Assembly (NCBI GenBank): GCA_937951615.1
Contig: CALFBH010000048.1
Span: forward strand, 1-45,824
Direction: 5' to 3'
From: an uncultured Saprospiraceae bacterium
Lineage (GTDB): Bacteria > Bacteroidota > Bacteroidia > Chitinophagales > Saprospiraceae
Length of the DNA stretch: 45,824 nt
The notes beneath the pieces were generated by a model. It saw only the letters and a program-made list of their open reading frames with translations. It made no database searches and was not told where the DNA came from. This document shows, piece by piece, positions 14,694-28,200 of the stretch. Within the stretch, counting starts at the first letter, position 1. Every line of letters starts with the position of its first letter. A program made the translations under genes and the position numbers.

Positions 14694-15677
14694 TTAATTC
14701 CCTTTTTGTCCAAAGTGCAGTAGACACCACAACAAAATCACAGGAATGATAAAATGTGGAAAGCGCATCAATACTTCCGGTAGCCACTGTTTCAGGTTAT
14801 ACCAGCCAGACGACCAGTGAAAATTAGCATACAACCGGGCAAAAGTGGTGAGAAAACCCCAAATCAACATGTAATACAAAGCAATTTGAAACAATTTGTC
14901 TGCAATATTCTCCTTTGGACTTGCATTGAGCGAAGCCGAAATGGGCGAAGGAGGAAGATTCTTCGATAAATTGGTTTTTAAAGGAATAAGCAATACCGCC
15001 GCAGCTATAATATCCAACCAGCCAATAACAGTGAGCAATAGGGTAGCGGTATCTTCATTGATGTGAAAACCTTTAATCATCATATCCACAAAATGCCCTG
15101 GAAGCGGATGGAAGCCTATGGCATACAAACCATGCCCAACAAAAGTGGCAGACAGAGCAATCTTCATCCAGCGCACCGTACCGACGACTTTAGCCGTCGC
15201 ATCTTTTGTACTGACGACTTCAGTCACTAATACAAGAAGAAAAATAGGTGTGCCAATCTGCAAAGCATATTCCAATAATTGTCCGATCTGCAGACCCTTG
15301 CTCAAAAAATAGCAAAAAGCCATAAAAAACAATAGCAAGGTACAAGCGCGTAAATTGACTTTAAGCCACAGTAAGGGAAGTTTTCGCACCCAGATAACCG
15401 TGACAGAGGAAAGCAACAAAAAAACACCCGAAAAATGAATGAACTTTTTATAAAAATCATACCAGACAGGATTATTCAGATGTTCAGTCGAGCTTATGCC
15501 ATAGATGTATTTCACAATGGGGTGCATCAAAAAACCATTCAAAAAGAAGCTGAAAAAAGGCGTGCTTTTTGCCAAAAATTGCCAGCCTCGACCAATAAAT
15601 AGCGCAATACAGGCTATTTGAAGGAGAAATATAATCTGTTGATTCAGTTTGTTAGAATCTATGCTATTAGTCGTCAT
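14694..15677 (-). CDS. Multi-pass membrane protein, unknown function
   Basis: 327 aa from the chosen ATG at 15677 (MTTNSIDSNKLNQQ). The nine codons upstream to 15704 are open but look like leader sequence. About eight hydrophobic segments are visible, including IIFLLQIACIALFIG, FSGVFLLLSSVTVIWV, ACTLLLFFMAFCYFL, IGTPIFLLVLVTEVV, LLLTVIGWLDIIAAAVLLI and PHFIIPVILLWCLLHF. A polar loop of about 30 residues (NLPPSPISASLNASPKE) precedes the last two. Conserved-looking aromatic and His residues (GRGWQFL, GHGLYAIGFHPLPG) sit near membrane edges. I do not recognise the family. The final residues are encoded by a sequence shared with the intergenic repeat at 6748-6767. Confidence 0.8.
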   Translation of the reverse strand: MTTNSIDSNKLNQQIIFLLQIACIALFIGRGWQFLAKSTPFFSFFLNGFLMHPIVKYIYGISSTEHLNNPVWYDFYKKFIHFSGVFLLLSSVTVIWVRKLPLLWLKVNLRACTLLLFFMAFCYFLSKGLQIGQLLEYALQIGTPIFLLVLVTEVVSTKDATAKVVGTVRWMKIALSATFVGHGLYAIGFHPLPGHFVDMMIKGFHINEDTATLLLTVIGWLDIIAAAVLLIPLKTNLSKNLPPSPISASLNASPKENIADKLFQIALYYMLIWGFLTTFARLYANFHWSSGWYNLKQWLPEVLMRFPHFIIPVILLWCLLHFGQKGN

Positions 15678-16232
15678 TTTTTTGTTGCAATATAACGTAT
15701 GCAAAACTTTAGTAGAAAATTAAAATTAAAAAAAATCTGCACTAAAATGTACACGTCATGTTTTTAAGTGAGATTTTTTTTAAACCCAAAAATTAGTTTA
15801 ACAAATTACTATATTGATTTGAAATCATATAACAAATGTTTGAATTTTTATAGTAATTTATGTAGGTTTGCTCTATGTGACTATTTATTAAAACTGCGTC
15901 CCCTTTTTTCATATTATCATTCTCTTTCAAGTTTGGGTGATAACAAGCACAGAATAAAGCTGATACACGCTAACTAACAGACATTCAGAAAACGTTCTAG
16001 ATCCCATCATTGTATTGGCGTGATATATTTCTAAAAACTAGATGTTCTAAGAAGATGAAAAATCAAAAACGAACTTTACCGATTCGTTGGGCTGTTTTGA
16101 CGACCCGACCGCCAACTCTAAATTGCAAATTCCTTCAATTAGATAAAATCTGTTCTTATTACAAGAAAAAGACTTATGTGTCACTTAATAATGGAGAGGT
16201 AATGTGGACAAAGCATCTTCAAAGTTAATCCA
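15678..16232. other. Spacer and probable leader of the giant gene
   Basis: A 555-base divergent spacer, AT-rich, with a predicted rightward promoter at 15839-15870. A 72-codon frame at 16010-16228 has no recognisable features and no similarity to its neighbours, so I do not call it a gene. No strong hairpin was found in the long leader. Confidence 0.4.
15839..15870 (+). promoter_or_regulatory. Predicted promoter of the seven-gene secreted-protein block
   Basis: TTTG (15839-15842) is followed after 20 bases by TAGGTTTG (15863-15870), a full match to the Bacteroidota promoter. It points toward the giant gene and would give an unusually long leader of about 355 bases. Confidence 0.4.
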
Positions 16233-19200
16233 ATGATGAAAAAAACGAACACTTTGAAACAGCAGTTGCAGCCACGATTATGGCTACTGCTCTCGGCCAG
16301 CCTGACTATCATGTTATTTAGTCCTATATTATCAAAGGCACAAGAACTGCCAAAAGATTTTGACAGTAAAGTATTGGTAGAATATAGCTGCCTCATAGGA
16401 GATGAACACGAATGTCAGCATGGAGATGAATTCGAGCTGACTTTTGAAGCATACCATCAGCTAAGAAAAGATGAATATCTTTCTGGAAGAAAATTTTTGG
16501 AGCAGGTAGCCAATTTAAAAAGTTTCACCAATTTGTGTGATAATGGTACTTTTGAATCTGGAGAAATTAATGTCGCAGACTGGCAGTTTTACTGGTATGG
16601 CGGTTCAGCTACAGGAGGAGATTTTGGTATGAATCGTTTGAACACAGGTTCATTTAATTCTGGAGGTGCACATGATTTGCAGGTTCATCATCAAGTACAG
16701 GATGCCGGTCCTGATGATTATGTTAATATAATAGATAAGGTATATAGTTTTCCTGCTGGAAATACTAGATCTTTACGGTTGGGAAATGCTAATAGTAGTT
16801 TTGGAAAAGAATCTATTGCCAAACAAGTTGAAATAACTGCTGCAAATGCCGATTTGAGCTTTAGTTATGCCGTAGTGATGAATGACCCTAGCAGTCATAG
16901 TGATGCGGAGAAGCCTTACTTTTCTGTGCAAATCATTGATCCAATTACATTGATGCCAATTTCGGGTTTGATTGATTTAGGAAATGGAGACGATACCCTT
17001 CCTAGTAATCACCCTTTGCTAACAGCATTTAGTGGAACCATTGTATATAAAGACTGGTCTTGCGTCACCGCTGATCTTAGTAGTCTCATAGGAGAAGATG
17101 TGATTATCAAATTTGAAACCAGAGATTGTTGGCAGGGGGCACACATGGGCTATGCTTATGTTGATAATATCTGCCTGGGCTGTGGCGGTGCGCCTTCCGA
17201 TGAGGGGGCTATTGACCTCAATATTGTCCAGACAGATAGTTGTAGCCTTCCAGGGCAAATTTGCATAGATTATTCATTGCCTTTGGGTAATTTACCTAGT
17301 TTAGATATATCCTTAGACCTAATACAAAATGGTGCTATCGTTAGCACGCTTAGTAGTCCTACGCTGACTTCTGACAGCCTATATTGTTTTGATTTAGACG
17401 CAGCAAATACTGCTGGACTTGATCTTTTATTAGGAGGTCTAGATTATAGAATAACGGGTAATTTTACGCTTGGTGCATTTAACTTTACTCCACAGATTAT
17501 TGGAACATTGGCAGAAGGTGTAACAGAACTGACTAATAATGATTATCTGTTTGAATGTCCTACGGGCATTCCTGTATGTGGTTGCGAATATGAATTAAAG
17601 GCTTACGATCCCGTCACACTCAACGAAGGTGGTCCTTATACCAATTCTGTCGTCGTAAACGGAGATAGAATTACGATGGAAGTACTGTGGGAAGTGATAG
17701 AAACCTGTGATGGTGGAACGCCTGAAGTCATTGATACCTATACTACAAATGAATTAAGCATCGCCCTTTCGTTTTCAGTACCAGCAACCTCAATAAATCA
17801 ACATGCTACTTTGCCTGTTATAGATAATGGCGTGCCAACGAACCTTGCTATTCCAAATTTTAATGCCACTACGGTCAATGACTATATTGACAGTCTTGCT
17901 CTTTATTTAAATAACTCGAACTTGGGAGCTACATTTACAACAACTGGCAGTAGAGTTTACCAGCAGATTGAATCAGGATTTACAGGTGGTTTCCAATTGA
18001 CCAGTCCTGTTTTCTTAACCAGATCAAGTTGTAGTAATTGTACGTTTAATGATTCGTATTCAACTCCATGTGGTAATCTTCAGTACACGAAAACAGTAGT
18101 GGGTACACCCTCGCCACCCTCTAACTATCTAAATTTCTTTACAGTAACTTATAATTCAATAACAGAGAATACCAACTTAACAGTCACCGAAGGTGGAGCC
18201 AATGGCGGACACAATCCATATATGGATTGTACTGAACCCTGCCCCGAAATTTGCTATAATGAAATAGATGATGATGGAGATGGAATGGTAGATGAAGATT
18301 GCGTTCCCCTATGTGGTTGCGATTATGAAATAAAGGCCTACGATCCCTATACCCTTGACGAGGGTGGTCCTTATACCAATTCTGTGGTCGTAGGTGGAGA
18401 CAGAATTTCCACTGAAGTGTTATGGGAGGTAGTAGAAACTTGTGATGGGGGAACGCCACAAGTTATCCAATCAAATGTCACAAATGAATTTATGCTTTTG
18501 TATTGGTTTTCAATAAGCCCGGCCGTCATTAATGAATATAGTTCCTTACCTGTTGTTGATAATGGCGTACCAACGACCATCGCCGTTCCGACTTATAATG
18601 TGAGTACTATTACGGAGTATGTTGATAGTCTTTACGCGCTCTTAGTCGGTTTGAACTTAGGCGTTCCATTTGTAGATCAGGGAACTTCAGTTTCTCATAG
18701 AATAGATGCACCAAATACAGGTGGTTTTCAATTTACAGCCCCTGTTGCAATAAGACAATCAGGTTGTAATTCGTGTAGAATTAGTGAAACATATACAGCT
18801 CCGTGTGGCTTTATAGTGTATTGGCAAACACCGGATATTCCCATAACTGACGTTACAAATAATTTTGACCTCACCTATAACTCCATAACCGAAGTCGTTA
18901 ATTTTGTAACTTCTGAAGGGGGACCATTTAGCTCACATAATCCATATATCGACTGTTCCGAACCCTGCCCCGAAATCTGCGATAATGGAATAGATGATGA
19001 TGGAGATGAATTGATAGATTGTGATGACCCAGACTGTGAAGATACTGAACCCCCGACGATTACCTGTCCAGAAGATATTATGATGTCAACTGACCTTGGA
19101 GTCTGCGACGCAGTAGTGACTTGGGCAGATCCGGTAGCTGTCGATAATTGTGATAATGTTATTCCAAATAGCTTCTATAGTTCTGGCGATACTTTTCCTT

Positions 19201-22200
19201 TGGGAACAACAACCGTCAGCTATACAGTAACAGATAGTGCTGGTAATGTAGCTACCTGTGATTTTGATGTAACAGTAGAAGATAATGAACCTCCTATAGC
19301 CAATTGTATCTCATTTGGTGATAATCTACCTGCAATGCAGATAGAGCTGAGTACACTGGATGGCATAAATGGCTTTGCTATTGAAGGCATTGATAGTGGT
19401 GACGGCTGTGGTCGTTCAGTAAGTCATGCAGGCGATATAAATAATGATGGTTTTGCAGATATTGTTATCGGGGCAGCCACTTCAACCCCTAATGGTGTCA
19501 ATAATTCTGGAGAAAGTTATGTAATCTATGGTGGCAATTCAATTGGAAGTATCATAGACTTGGCTACCCTTAGCCCTTCGCAAGGATTTATCATCAATGG
19601 TATTGATATCAATGACAATACAGGCTCCTCTGTAAGTAGTGCAGGTGATGTAAATAATGATGGCATTTCAGATTTTATGATTGGAGTTCCAGGAGGAAGC
19701 CCCAACGGCAGCAGATCTGGGGAAATTTATGTGTTTTATGGAGGAAATTCGCTGGGAGCTACTATAGAATTATCAGCATTTAGCCCTTCGCAGGGATTTC
19801 TTGTCAATGGTATTGAAGGAGGAGCAGGTGCCTCTGTAAGTAATGCAGGTGATGTAAATAATGATGGTTTTTCAGATGTAATCATCGGGGCTGCTTGGGC
19901 AGACCCTAATGGCATCTCAAATGCTGGAGAGAGTTATGTAATTTATGGTGGCAATTCTATTAGCAGCCCCATAGAACTACCTACCCTTAGCCCTTCACAG
20001 GGATTTGCTATAAGAGGTATTGATGCAAATGATTATTCTGGTTACTCCGTAAGCGGTGCTGGAGATGTGAATAATGACGGTTTTTCTGATGTAATCATCG
20101 GGGCTTATCAGGCAGACCCTAATGGCATTTCAAATGCTGGAGAAAGTTATGTAATTTATGGCGGCAATTCGATTGGAGGTACTATAGAGTTGTCCACACT
20201 CAGTCCGTCACAAGGATTTGTCATCAATGGTATTAGTACTGATGATGTTTCCGGTCACTCCGTAAGTGATGCAGGAGATATCAATAATGATGGTTTTTCG
20301 GATATTATCATCGGGGCTGGAGATGGAGACCCTAATGGCATTTCAAATGCTGGAGAAAGTTATGTAATTTATGGCGGCAATTCAATTGGAGGTACTATAG
20401 AGTTGTCCACACTCAGTCCGTCACAAGGATTTGTCATCAATGGTATTAACGCTAATGACGAATACGGTTTGGCAGTGAGTAATGCAGGCGATGTAAATAA
20501 TGATGGAATTTCTGATCTTATTGTCGGGGCTAGATTTGCCGACCCAAATTTTAACAACACTGCAGGAGAAAGTGCTGTGGTTTATGGCAGCAATTCAATT
20601 GGGGCAACCGTAGAGTTGTCCACACTTAGCCTGACGCAAGGGTTTATCATTAATGGTGCTAGTGTTGGTGACTGGTCTGGCTACTCCGTAAGCAGTGCTG
20701 GTGATGTGAATAACGATGGTTTTTCGGATGTGATTATCGGTGCTTTACAGGCAAACCCTAATGGGAGCACTACTGGAGCAAGTTATGTAGTTTATGGTGG
20801 AAATTTTGTCACTGGTAGTGCATTGACCTTGCAGTTGGACGCCAATAGCATGGCAAGTATTTCACCCGAAGATATAGACAATGGCTCTAGTGACAACTGT
20901 GGTATTGCCTCTATGACAGTCAGTCCCAATACTTTTGATTGTAGTAATATAGGAGACAATACAGTTATACTTACAGTCACAGATGATAATGGTAATTCAT
21001 CCACTTGCTCTACTACTGTTACGATAGAAGACAATGAACTACCCACGATTACCTGTCCTGCTGATATTGCCATTTCAACCGACCCTGGAGTCTGTGATGC
21101 TGTAGTAACCTGGAGTAATCCAGTAACAACGGATAATTGTGGTGTGGTTAGCCTGACTAGCACCCATAATTCTGGAGATACTTTTCCTTTAGGAATAACA
21201 ACAGTCAGCTACACCGCAACAGATGACGCAGGTAATGTAGCCACCTGTGATTTTGATATAACCGTAGAAGATAATGAACCACCTATAATCACCTGTCCAG
21301 AAGATATTACAGTCACGGCAGATGCAGGAGCAATAGATGCAGTAGTGACATGGACATTGCCAACAACTTCGGACAACTGCCCTGGAACTACACTGACCAG
21401 CTCACAAAATTCAGGAGATACTTTTCCTGTAGGAACAACAACAGTTAACTACACCGTAACAGATGCTGCAGGTAATGTAGCCACCTGTGATTTTGATGTG
21501 ATAGTGGAAGCGTCTTTCCCGAGTACCTGTCTGAGTTTTGATGGAAACGATGACCAAATTACAGCCCCAAATACACCATTAAATAGTATTGGAACCGGAG
21601 ATTTTACTTTTGAAGCCTGGGTACAGGCAGATGCTGTTGGACAATCTACCCACCCAGCTATTTTCTCTAATCGAGGAGGTGGTGGCACTATGTTTTTCCT
21701 GCATAATAATTGGAATGGTTCCGCTGTAAAAATGCTGACAGTGCAATTAGGAGGCACGAATTACTTTGTTTATAATAATGGACCCAATATAGTTAATATC
21801 CTGGATGGAGCATGTCACCATCTGGCCATTACCCGTCAGGCAAACTTACTGACGCACTATATTGATGGTGTGTTTATCGGAACAAGAAATATTTCAGGAA
21901 ACCCCTCAACTTCTTCTAGTAGAAGTACGATGCTCATAGGTGACGAAACGACTACAAATAATAACTTCCAAGGACATATTTCAGATGTTCGTATCTGGGA
22001 TGTTGCGCGTACAGCTATTGAAATACAGAGTAGTGCCGGAACATTTTTGACAGGTACTGAGTCTAACTTGGTTGCCAACTGGCCACTCAATGCAAATAAC
22101 GGACAAATTGTAGCTGATATCGCCCCGAATGGATATGACGGTACACTGGGTGCCACTACAGCAGTTGAATCCAGTGACCCAACATGGGGAGAAAACTGCT

Positions 22201-25200
22201 GCTCTACCTGTGAAGCTGAACTTGTCATAGATGGAGATTTTGATGATCCTGCATGTCCAACATTTACTTCTGGATTAGATCAAAATTGTGCTTGTGACCA
22301 AAGTTGGTGTATTGAAACCGACCCTCGAAATAAATGTTTAGGTTTAGGGTGGATCAATCTCGCAGCACCTGCCGGAGCCAGTCCTACTTACCTGATTATT
22401 GATGGGTATAATAATGGAACGGGTATGATCTGGTCGCAGCTTGTTCAAGTGGAAGCAGGCACAAATTATGAATTTTCATTTTGGTACTATCCCAATATAT
22501 CTAGTAATAGTAGTACACCCAATCTGGACATTCGTCTGGATGGAGTGATATTTGGCAACACCTCGGGTATCGCAAGTACCTGGACGGAGTTTACATTTAG
22601 TGTGCTGGCAAGCACAACAGGTCTGATGCCACTTGAAATTTATCAAACCAACGATGGAATATATAACGATTTTGCGATAGACAACATCTCATTCCTCGGA
22701 GGATGTATCCCTACAGATGCTTGTGCTATTGGCGTAGATTGCGAACCACCCACGATTACCTGTCCAGAAGATATTACTGCTTCAACTCCCAACGGTGCTT
22801 GTATTTCACCAGTGACTTGGAATGCTCCGATAACTGCGGATAATTGTGATGTCGTCAGTGTGACCAGTACACATGATTCCGGCGATACTTTTACTGTAGG
22901 TACAACTACAGTCATCTATACAGTAACAGATGCTTCCGGCAATACATCCACCTGCTCTTTTGATATTACTTTAGAAGATAACCAATTACCTACTATAATT
23001 TGTCCAGCCGATATTACTATTTCAACCGACCCTGGAGTTTGCGATGCATCGGTAGATTGGAATGAGCCTATAGCAGCGGATAATTGTGCGATTGCCAGCG
23101 TAACCAGTAACTATGGTTCTGGAGATGATTTTCCTTTAGGAACAACAACTGTCAGCTACACGGTAACAGATAACGCAGGGAATATAGCGACCTGCTCATT
23201 TGATATAACAGTAGAAGATACCGAACCACCTACGATTACCTGCCCGGCAGATATTATGGTTTCAACTGATCCTGGTACCTGTGAAGCTGTGGTGACTTGG
23301 ACTGAACCTATTACTGATGACAATTGCTTAGTTGATGGAGCAAATAGTCTCTATTCCTCTGGTGACGCTTTCCCATTAGGTACAACAACCGTCATTTATG
23401 TAGTGACAGATGATACAGGCAATGAAGCGACTTGTTCTTTTGATATAACAGTAGAAGATACCGAACCGCCTACGATTACCTGCCCGGAAGATATTACGGT
23501 TTCGACCGATGCCGGAACTTGTGACGCTGTGGTTACCTGGACTAACCCGGTAAATATGGACAATTGTAGTATTGCTACAGTTATAAGCACCCATAATTCC
23601 GGCGATACTTTTCCTTTAGGTTTAACAACTGTTACTTACACAGTAACCGATGATGCGGGCAATACAGCCACCTGTGATTTTGAGATTGCAGTGGAAGATA
23701 ATGAACCACCTTCTATTACTTGTCCGGCAGATATAAGCACGTCCACGGATACGGGAGTATGTCTGGCTACAGGTGTAGCCTTAGGTGTACCCCTTACTTC
23801 AGATAATTGTCCGGGAACAACGGTAAGTAATGATGCTCCTGCCTCCTATCCTGTGGGAATGACAACTGTAATATGGACAGTAACGGACGGAGCAGGCTCG
23901 ACCGGCACCTGTGAGCAAACAGTAACCATAATAGATGATGAAGCCCCTGTAGCCAACTGTATCTCAACTGGCAACGATATGCCTGCTATGCAAATAGACC
24001 CAAATATGCTGGATGGAACGAATGGCTTTGTCGTCAATGGAATTGACGCGGGTGACCAGTCTGGTTTTTCGGTCAGTTATGCAGGAGATGTAAATAATGA
24101 TGGCTTTTCAGATATTATTATTGGAGCTCCGCAGGCTCGCCCCAATGGCAATGCGTTTGCTGGCGAAACTTACGTGATATATGGTGGAAATTCGATTGGG
24201 AACACCATAGAATTATCTACGCTTAGTCCTTCACAAGGATTTATCATTAATGGTATTGATTTTGGCGACTATTCTGGTCGTTCAGTAAGCAGTGCAGGAG
24301 ATGTGAATAATGATGGTTTTTCAGATATTATTATTGGAGCTTATGCGGCACACCCTAGCGGTGTCCCGGATGCAGGCGAAACTTATGTGATTTATGGTGG
24401 AAATTCCATTGGAGGAACTATAAATTTATCTGCACTTAGTGCATCGCAGGGATTTGTTATTAATGGTATTGATGATAACGATAATTCTGGTGTCTCGGTA
24501 AGTAGTGTTGGAGACGTAAATAATGATGGCTTTTCAGATATTATTATCGGGGCTAATCGGGCAGATCCCACTGGAGCTCCGGGAGCGGGTGAAACTTATG
24601 TGATATATGGTGGAAGTTCAATAGGATCGAATATAAATTTATCTACTCTTGCCTCAACACAAGGATTCATCATCAATGGTATCGTCTCCAATGATAATTC
24701 CGGTATCTCAGTAAATGGTGCAGGAGATGTGAATAATGATGGCTTTTCGGATATTATCATAGGTGCTAATTGGGCAGATCCAAACAGTGCATCTTCCGGT
24801 CAAACTTATGTAATTTATGGTGGAAATTCGATTGGGAATACCATAGATTTGTCTACGCTTAGCCCGTCACAGGGGTTTATTGTTAATGGTATCAGTTACG
24901 GTAATTTTTCTGGTTACTCGGCAAATGGTGCGGGAGATGTGAATAATGACGGCTTTTCAGACGTGATTATAGGAGCGCATGGGATGGGAGCCAATGGCAA
25001 TACATCTTCCGGCGCAACTTACGTGATATATGGTGGGAGTTCGATCGGGGGCATCATAGAGCTATCAACCCTCAGCCCTTCACAGGGATTTACCATTAAT
25101 GGTATTGATGTCGGTGATTGGTCTGGTCGTTCAGTAAGTAGTGCGGGCGATATAAATAATGATGGTTTTTCAGATATTATTATCGGTGCTTCAGGGGCAG

Positions 25201-28200
25201 ACCCCAGCGGTAATTCAGGAGCAGGAGAAACTTATGTGATATATGGTGGAAATTCCATTGGAGGAACTATAAATTTATCTGCACTCAGTGCGTCGCAGGG
25301 ATTTATTATCAATGGTATTGATGAGGACGACAATTCTGGTGAATCAGTAAGTGGTGCAGGCGATATAAATAATGATGGTTTTGCAGATATTATCATTGGA
25401 GCCAATTACGCAGACCCTAGTGGTAATTCAGGAGCAGGAGAAACTTATGTAATCTATGGTGGAAATTTTGTTTCTGGTAGTGTACTAACCTTACAGCTAG
25501 ATGCCAATAACATGGCAAGTATTTCACCTGCTGATATAGATGATGGCTCTACCGACAACTGTGGTATCGCTTCTATGACAGTCAGCCCGAATACCTTTGA
25601 TTGTGATGATATAGGAGACAATACAGTCGTACTTACTGTCACGGATATAAATGGAAATTCCTCTACTTGTTCTACTATTGTTACAATAGAGGATAATCAA
25701 CCACCGACAATCACCTGTCCGGCAGACATTACGGTGTCAACCGATGCTGGAACTTGTGATGCTGTAGCTACCTGGACTGATCCGGTAACTATAGACAATT
25801 GTGGTGTTGTGACAGTTATGAGTAGCCACAATTCCGGTGACACTTTCCCATTAGGCACAACTACAGTGACTTACACAGTAACAGATAATTCTGGTAATAC
25901 AGCGACCTGTGATTTTAATATTACAGTAGAAGATACCGAACCACCAACGATCACTTGCCCAGAAGATATTACAGTGGCAACTGATCCGGGTACCTGTGAT
26001 GCAGTAGTAACCTGGAGTGTTTCTGCTACGGATAATTGTGATAATGTTATTCCAAATAGTCTCTACAGTTCTGGTGACACTTTTCCTTTGGGAACAACAA
26101 CAGTCAGCTATACTGCAACAGATAATGCTGGCAATGTATTGACCTGTGATTTCAATATTATAGTAATTGACAATGAACCACCTGTAGCGAATTGTATCTC
26201 AGATGCTGGTAATACGCTGCCAACGCAAATAGAACTGAGTACACTGGATGGCACGAATGGACTTATTATTCATGGTATTGATTTCGATGATAATTCCGGT
26301 TATTCAGTAAATAGTGCGGGCGATGTGAATAATGATGGTTTTTCCGATATGATTATTGGAGCTATTGCGGCAAGCCCAACCGGCATTGTAAATACCGGAC
26401 AAGCTTATGTGGTTTATGGTGGAAATACACTAGGAAGTGTTATAGAATTATCGACACTTAGTCCGTCGCAAGGATTTTTTATCAATGGTATTGATGCCAG
26501 TGACCTTTCTGGATTCTCAGTAAGTAGTGCGGGCGATGTGAATAATGATGGTTTTGCTGATATTATCATCGGAGCTCCACTGGCAGACCCCAATGGTAAG
26601 GTTACCGCCGGAGAAGCTTATGTGATTTATGGTAGCAATTCGATTGGAGGCAGTATAGATTTGGCGACACTTAGCCCAACACAAGGATTTACCATGTATG
26701 GTATTGATGTCGGTGACTATTTGGGACATTCGGTAAGTAGTGCAGGTGATGTGAATAATGACGGTTTTTCAGATATAGTCGTCGGTGCCAGATATGCAGA
26801 TGTAAATGGTGTTGTAGATGCCGGACAAACTTATGTGATCTATGGTGGCAATTCGATTGGAGGTGTCATAGATATGTCCTCACTTAGTCCGACTCAGGGT
26901 TTTATGATCAATGGTATTGATCTTTTGGATGATTCTGCTTACTCGGTAAGTGGTGCAGGTGATGTAAATAATGACGGTTTTTCAGATGTGATTATCGGTG
27001 CTTTCGATGGAGACCCCAATGGTGTTGCAAATGCAGGAGAAAGTTATGTAGTTTATGGTGGCAATTCGATTGGAGGTACAATAAACTTGTCTACACTTAG
27101 TCCGGCACAAGGTTTTATCATTAATGGTATTGATGTTAATGACAGGTCTGGTCACTCAGTAAGTGATGCAGGCGATGTAAATAATGACGGTTTTTCCGAT
27201 ATTCTCATCGGAGCTTATCAGGCAGACCCGAATGGCAACACAACTGCTGGAGAAAGTTATGTGATCTATGGTGGAAATTCGATTGGAGGTACAATAAACT
27301 TGTCCACACTCAGTCCAACTCAGGGCTTCATCATCAATGGTATTGATACTGATGACAGATCTGGCTGGTCAGTAAGTAGTGCAGGCGATATAAATAATGA
27401 CGGTTTTTCAGATATTATCATTGGAGCTTATCAGGCAGACCCGAATGGCAGTGGAACTGCCGGAGAAAGTTATTTGATTTATGGTGGCAATTCGATTGGA
27501 GCTAATATAAACTTATCTACACTTATTCCTACACAGGGTTTTATCATCAATGGTATTGATCCCAATGACCGATCTGGCTGGGCAGTGAGTAGTGCAGGCG
27601 ATATAAATAATGATGGTTTTTCAGATGTGATCATTGGTGCTCCGCTAGCAGATCCTAATAGTAATTTAGGTTCGGGAGAAAGTTATGTGATCTATGGTGG
27701 AAACTTCGTTGCAAGCAGTGTACTGACCTTACAGTTAGACGGCAATAATACGGCAAGTATTTCACCGTCTGATATAGACGATGGTTCTACTGACAACTGT
27801 GGTATCGCTTTCATGACTGTCAATCCTAACACTTTTGATTGTAGCAATATTGGAGATAATACAGTTATACTTACCGTTACTGATATTAGTGGTAATTCAT
27901 CTACTTGTTCTACAATTATTACCATAGAGGACAATCAAGTACCCACAATCACCTGTCCGGCAGATATTACGGTTTCAACTGCCCCAGGAGCCTGTGATGC
28001 TGTGGCGACTTGGACTGAGCCTGTAGCTACAGATAATTGCGGCACGGTTACGACTAGCAGTACGCACAATTCCGGTGATACTTTTCCTTTAGGAACAACA
28101 ACAGTCATCTACACAGTAACAGACGATGCTGGCAATGTAGCTACCTGTGATTTTAATATAACAGTAGAAGATAACGAAGCACCCACCATCATTTGTCCAG

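Noticed and set aside
16010-16228. 72-codon frame just before the giant gene
   Set aside because: Composition is not protein-like, there is no recognised motif and no promoter or leader of its own; more likely part of the long leader.
19300-27710. Regular direct repeats that could suggest a CRISPR array or tandem DNA satellite
   Set aside because: Repeats are in frame, about 70 codons long, and encode FG-GAP propeller blades within one open frame.
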